From contig SVMC01000020.1 of assembly GCA_015067585.1 (NCBI GenBank), positions 1 to 33,156 on the forward strand: DNA of 33,156 nucleotides. The letters run 5' to 3'. The stretch is from Oscillospiraceae bacterium. Lineage in GTDB: Bacteria; Bacillota; Clostridia; Oscillospirales; Oscillospiraceae. Of the stretch, positions 31,675-33,156 are shown in pieces (the stretch's first letter is position 1; the number at the start of each line of letters is the position of its first letter). The notes beneath the pieces are model-generated. The model was not told the origin of the DNA. It did not search any database and worked only from the letters and a program-made list of their open reading frames with translations. The position numbers and the translations under genes are program-made.

Positions 31675-32271
31675 TTACAATTCAGGCAGAGCCACGGGGC
31701 CGCCGAGCTGCATGGCAAGCAGGCTGATGCGGGCGGCATCCTCGATATATTCTGCCCGGAGAAGGGCCTGAGATAAGCTGTCCCCCACTGCCAAAACGCC
31801 GTGGTTGTTCATGAGGCAGCCGCCGCGGTCTTTCAGCACCTTGGCGCATTCGATGCCAACCTCCGGGGTGCCGGGGCGGGCATAGGCGGCGCAGGGTACA
31901 TCGCCGCCCAGGAAATAGAACATTTCGATCAGACAGGCAGGGATGGGCCGATGGGCGGCAGCAAAGGCGGTGGCATAGGGGGAATGGGTATGCACCTGTG
32001 CCTTCACCCCGGGGCAGCGCAGATAGACCTCCGCGTGCATCCGCCATTCAGAGGATGGGGCAAGGCTTCCTTCCACGATGGTGCCATCCAATCGCATCGC
32101 CACCACATCCTCCGGCTGCAGGGTCTCATAGCGCACGGAGGTGGGGGTAATGAGCATGATTTCTTCCTCCTCGCACCACAGGCTAAGATTGCCGGAGGTG
32201 CCGGAAAAGAGCTTTTCTTCATAAGCAAGCTTCGCCGTATCCACCAATGCACGGCGCTGTGCATCCATCAT
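31675..32271 (-). CDS. Class II aldolase/adducin-family protein (L-fuculose-phosphate aldolase-like)
   Basis: A 198-residue zinc-dependent class II aldolase family protein; members cleave or epimerise sugar phosphates such as L-fuculose-1-phosphate or L-ribulose-5-phosphate. Signatures are GTSGNLSLW (phosphate-binding loop), ITPTSVRYETLQPEDVV, SSEWRMHAEVYLRCPGVKAQVHTHSPYATAFA with E in MHAEVY and the zinc ligands HTH, and MNNHGVLAVGDSLSQAL carrying the third zinc histidine. The short length fits FucA-like aldolases. ATG 32271 with AAAGGAGA 7 nt upstream was preferred to the GTG at 32292, which precedes that site. It has its own TTGACC/TAAAAT promoter and is divergent from pckA. No kinase or isomerase is adjacent, so the sugar is undetermined; related non-aldolase members (e.g. 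methylthioribulose dehydratases) are less likely. Confidence 0.88.
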   Translation of the reverse strand: MMDAQRRALVDTAKLAYEEKLFSGTSGNLSLWCEEEEIMLITPTSVRYETLQPEDVVAMRLDGTIVEGSLAPSSEWRMHAEVYLRCPGVKAQVHTHSPYATAFAAAHRPIPACLIEMFYFLGGDVPCAAYARPGTPEVGIECAKVLKDRGGCLMNNHGVLAVGDSLSQALLRAEYIEDAARISLLAMQLGGPVALPEL

Positions 32272-32303
32272 GAAAACATCTCCTTTGTCCACTTTTTTAT
32301 ATT

Positions 32304-32332
32304 ATTTTATCAAAAAATAAAGCCATGGTCAA
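32304..32332 (-). promoter_or_regulatory. Promoter of the class II aldolase gene
   Basis: Minus strand: TTGACC (32332-32327), 17-bp spacer, TAAAAT (32309-32304), about 33 bp before the ATG. Confidence 0.8.
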
Positions 32333-32404
32333 TGATTTCTGAAAAGTGAAGCAAATGTCAATGAATGCCTGATAAATTAGTATAATATTATTGAAAATAC
32401 TCAC

Positions 32405-32433
32405 TTGCAATATACCCTTTCTTGCGGTATTAT
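32405..32433 (+). promoter_or_regulatory. Promoter of pckA
   Basis: TTGCAA (32405-32410), 17-bp spacer, TATTAT (32428-32433), leaving a leader of about 110 nt. A second TATAAT at 32381-32386 has only a poor -35 (TGTCAA) and may be an additional promoter. Confidence 0.7.
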
Positions 32434-32547
32434 AAAAGGGGTGCTATGGAAAGCATAACTCCGTTTTAACAGGTGACCAATGTTTTGGCATTCAATAGTA
32501 AACACCATAAACAAATCAATAAAACTTTAGAAACGAGGTTATTTAAA

Positions 32548-33156
32548 GTGAAAAATCTTGATCTCAGCAAGTACGGCATCAGCGGCGTAACCGAAATCGT
32601 CCGCAACCCTTCTTTCGAAGAGCTGTTCATCGCCGAAACCGATCCCTCTCTGGAAGGCTTTGAAAAGGGCCAGGTCACTGAGCTCGGCGCTGTCAATGTC
32701 ATGACCGGCATCTACACCGGCCGCTCTCCCAAAGACAAGTTCATCGTTATGGACGAGACCTCCAAGGACACCGTGTGGTGGACCTCCGATGAATTCAAGA
32801 ACGACAACAAGCCCGCTTCCCAGGAAGCATGGGACGCTTGCAAGGAACTGGCTCTGAAGGAGCTGTCCAACAAGAAGCTGTACGTCATGGACGTATTCTG
32901 CGGCACCAACAAGGACTCCCGCATGGCCATCCGCTTCATCATGGAAGTTGCATGGCAGGCACACTTTGTTAAGAACATGTTCATCAACCCCACCGAAGAA
33001 GAACTCGAAAACTTCGAGCCCGACTTCATCTCCTACAACGCTTCCAAGGCAAAGGTAGAAAACTTCAAGGAACTGGGCCTGAACTCCGAGACCGCAGCCA
33101 TCTTCAACCTCACCTCCCGTGAGCAGGTCATCCTGAACACCTGGTACGGCGGCGAA
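32548..33156 (+). CDS. pckA: Phosphoenolpyruvate carboxykinase (ATP), 5' part (runs off window)
   Basis: PckA interconverts oxaloacetate plus ATP with phosphoenolpyruvate plus CO2; in gut anaerobes it serves gluconeogenesis or, in reverse, ATP-yielding CO2 fixation. The frame is open from GTG 32548 through the window end (203 codons). [13 protein letters not shown] is the usual N-terminus (GTG read as Met), followed by [21 protein letters not shown] (oxaloacetate-binding region) and the [37 protein letters not shown] segment. The kinase P-loop lies beyond the edge. GAGG at 32535-32538 lies 9 nt before the GTG; no ATG is available nearby. Codons are heavily C-ending, a sign of strong expression. 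The last codons TWYGGE are family-typical, so the frame is intact to the edge. Confidence 0.94.
   Translation, partial: MKNLDLSKYGISGVTEIVRNPSFEELFIAETDPSLEGFEKGQVTELGAVNVMTGIYTGRSPKDKFIVMDETSKDTVWWTSDEFKNDNKPASQEAWDACKELALKELSNKKLYVMDVFCGTNKDSRMAIRFIMEVAWQAHFVKNMFINPTEEELENFEPDFISYNASKAKVENFKELGLNSETAAIFNLTSREQVILNTWYGGE

Noticed and set aside
32272-32292. GTG 32292 as aldolase start
   Set aside because: It lies upstream of the AAAGGAGA ribosome site, which points to ATG 32271.

Overview
The window (33,156 bp, moderately GC-rich) looks like a chromosomal segment of an endospore-forming Bacillota, most likely class Clostridia, order Oscillospirales. The support is a spoVAC gene, two surface proteins with three C-terminal SLH repeats each, a SAM-I (S-box) riboswitch ahead of metK, ATP-type pckA, NrdR, and strongly Gram-positive Shine-Dalgarno sites and sigma-A-type promoters. 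The order-level placement is inference from gene content; no rRNA or tRNA gene was seen that would fix it. No phage, CRISPR array, plasmid function or complete insertion sequence was recognised.

Layout, left to right. (1) 1-2045: the 3' end of thrS, then galE. (2) 2046-4562: a tight four-gene plus-strand operon: exported/membrane protein, nicotinamidase-type hydrolase, YcxB-like membrane protein, PPP-type phosphatase. (3) 4563-6760: dispersed repeat, bidirectional terminator and a minus-strand secreted amidase-like SLH protein. (4) 6855-9954: three minus-strand genes: a rhomboid-like membrane protein with a zinc-binding tail, then a coupled pair of HxxxDG acyltransferase and zinc-ribbon polytopic membrane protein. 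(5) 10053-11467: promoter, SAM riboswitch, intrinsic terminator and metK. (6) 11440-11760: a cluster of palindromic dispersed repeats. (7) 11844-14669: tadA, then a DHA2-type drug exporter with an HdeD/DUF308-like protein. (8) 14802-16905: a sodium:solute symporter divergent from a marR-type regulator, with a candidate operator over the symporter -35 box. (9) 17405-22549: a 1714-residue secreted, SLH-anchored GH3 enzyme (beta-xylosidase-like). (10) 22781-23974: a spoVAC-family remnant, a possible IS end, an AT-rich orphan gene and intact spoVAC. (11) 24093-28208: iron-sulfur aldo/keto reductase, a PrsW-like protease with DUF4317 protein, a small conserved protein and nrdR. (12) 28317-31641: three membrane-protein genes of unknown function, nadE and more dispersed repeats. 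(13) 31675-33156: class II aldolase and the divergent start of pckA.

How the genes fit together: most are housekeeping or metabolic (tRNA charging and editing, SAM synthesis, NAD salvage and synthesis, gluconeogenesis, dNTP control). The accessory content is cell-surface and carbohydrate oriented: two SLH proteins, GH3, galE, a symporter and a sugar-phosphate aldolase, as expected of a gut fermenter. Nothing here amounts to a proven new system. The signals most worth a second look are the family of compound palindromic intergenic repeats (three copies of a two-hairpin element plus two 60-nt hairpins with a shared entry sequence), the disrupted spoVAC paralogue beside an AT-rich insertion, the pseudo-rhomboid/zinc protein next to the acyltransferase pair, and the near-identical promoters of galE and the operon after it.
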